Part shown: positions 63,638-64,000 of the stretch, in pieces
Numbering within the stretch: position 1 is the stretch's first letter
Layout: every line of letters begins with the position of its first letter
DNA from: Novosphingobium acidiphilum DSM 19966
GTDB taxonomy: Bacteria; Pseudomonadota; Alphaproteobacteria; Sphingomonadales; Sphingomonadaceae
Assembly (NCBI RefSeq): GCF_000429005.1
Contig: NZ_AUBA01000003.1
Coordinates: 220,958-284,957, forward strand
Reading direction: 5' to 3'
Length of the DNA stretch: 64,000 nucleotides
Made by a program: the position numbers and the translations under genes
Notes under the pieces: model-generated
Database searches by the model: none
The model's input: only the letters and a program-made list of their open reading frames with translations
Told to the model about the DNA's origin: nothing

Positions 63638-64000
63638 ATGCGGGTGCCGGGCTGCCATATCAACGATCATCAGATGAGGCTTTATATGAAGCTCAAGCAG
63701 ACCAATTCGGTGCCGGTGGCCGCCGCCAAGGCAGGGATCAGCATGGCGAGCGCGTATCGGATCAACGCGGATCCATGCCTGCCCTCGCAACGCAAAAAGC
63801 CGCGCGAGCGGCGACGGCCTGACCCGCTGGCAGACATATTCGAGACCGAGATCGTGCCCTTGCTGGAGGCGGCACCGGGGTTGCGCGCCGTAGCCATCTT
63901 CGAGGAGATCCGCCGGCGTCATCCCGAACTCGACCAGAGGGTCCGGCGGACGTTGGAGCGTCGGATCCGGTCTTGGCGCGCGCAGTTCGGTCCTGATCAG
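63638..64000 (+). CDS. IS21-family transposase IstA, 3' end outside window
   Basis: The frame starts at ATG 63638 with GGAAGGGA just upstream, and stays open through base 64000 (121 codons). The N-terminus reads as IS21 IstA: HINDHQMRLYMKLKQT, then the helix-turn-helix-like VAAAKAGISMASAYRI and the later RVRRTLERRIRSWRAQFGP. The DDE catalytic domain lies beyond the window. Confidence 0.87.
   Translation, partial: MRVPGCHINDHQMRLYMKLKQTNSVPVAAAKAGISMASAYRINADPCLPSQRKKPRERRRPDPLADIFETEIVPLLEAAPGLRAVAIFEEIRRRHPELDQRVRRTLERRIRSWRAQFGPDQ

Larger units (their letters stand above)
63461..64000 (+). mobile_element. IS21-family insertion sequence, left end (right end outside window)
   Basis: The left boundary is put at TG 63461, where the small gene's frame is interrupted. 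The outer multiple terminal repeats typical of IS21 are GACAATCAGGATGAGAA (63469-63485) and GACAATCAAGGTGAGAA (63492-63508). A long hairpin follows, then istA. The distal istB and the right end are past the window. Confidence 0.83.

Noticed and set aside
1..64000. CRISPR arrays and restriction-modification, toxin-antitoxin or prophage structural genes
   Set aside because: No repeat-spacer array and no such gene was seen in the window; the only mobile genes are the integrase and IS21 end at the right edge.

Overview
The window is a GC-rich alphaproteobacterial chromosome segment, most likely from Sphingomonadales (Novosphingobium/Sphingomonas-like). Grounds for this: a very high GC third position; alphaproteobacterial families that travel together here (NDUFA12-like complex I accessory protein, DUF2155, Aat); a large TonB-dependent receptor whose mature N-terminus resembles those of sphingomonads; and core genes (secE, nusG, rplKA, serS, rimO, mutS, argB, folD). 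No species call can be made from sequence inspection alone.

Layout. 1-7273: a LysR regulator (5' end outside the window), then a tightly coupled NAD-dependent molybdenum formate dehydrogenase operon, fdsG-fdsB-mobA-fdsA-fdsD-fdhD, in which every junction overlaps by 4 or 11 nt. 7286-16877: a TonB-like protein, a DUF2721 membrane protein, a secreted hypothetical, a telA-xpaC-like-PHA_gran operon divergent from a class A beta-lactamase, an SDR, a fatty-acyl-AMP ligase, recX, a DUF192 lipoprotein and the NDUFA12-like gene. 16899-18314: DUF2155, aat and tRNA-Trp. 18453-23985: the tRNA-Trp/secE-nusG/rplKA neighbourhood, interrupted by two damaged-looking genes: a MASE1-PAS-GGDEF gene with a frameshift and a lid-less acyl-AMP ligase. 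24061-26861: a heme-tagged outer-membrane barrel, a secreted UbiC-like protein and a CinA/MoaB-domain protein. 26901-34783: a Baeyer-Villiger-type monooxygenase, a hypothetical, a serine beta-lactamase-like hydrolase, rimO, DUF1761, a degenerate LytM (NlpD/EnvC-like) factor and serS.

34845-43449 is a beta-glucan utilisation locus: GH3-TonB receptor-GH16 on the minus strand, diverging from LacI-MFS on the plus strand. Two identical perfect 12-bp palindromes, 21 bp apart centre to centre, lie between the halves. The likely logic is GH16 cutting of beta-1,3/1,4-glucan outside the cell, TonB-driven oligosaccharide import, GH3 trimming in the periplasm, MFS uptake of the sugar, and LacI-type control.

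43506-61437: a ClC channel with a variant gating motif, a DAACS symporter, maeB, a polytopic membrane protein, mutS, a type B carboxylesterase, nupC, a yhhQ-like transporter, argB-yggT-folD, a secreted hypothetical, and ybbN with a Lon-substrate-binding-domain gene.

61688-64000: a tRNA-Gly whose 3' end abuts an integrative element: an array of TGTTCGGA repeats, a tyrosine integrase, and a small cargo gene cut by an IS21-family insertion. That insertion carries multiple terminal repeats, a 17-bp-stem hairpin and the 5' part of istA, and runs off the right edge. The element's far end is outside the window.
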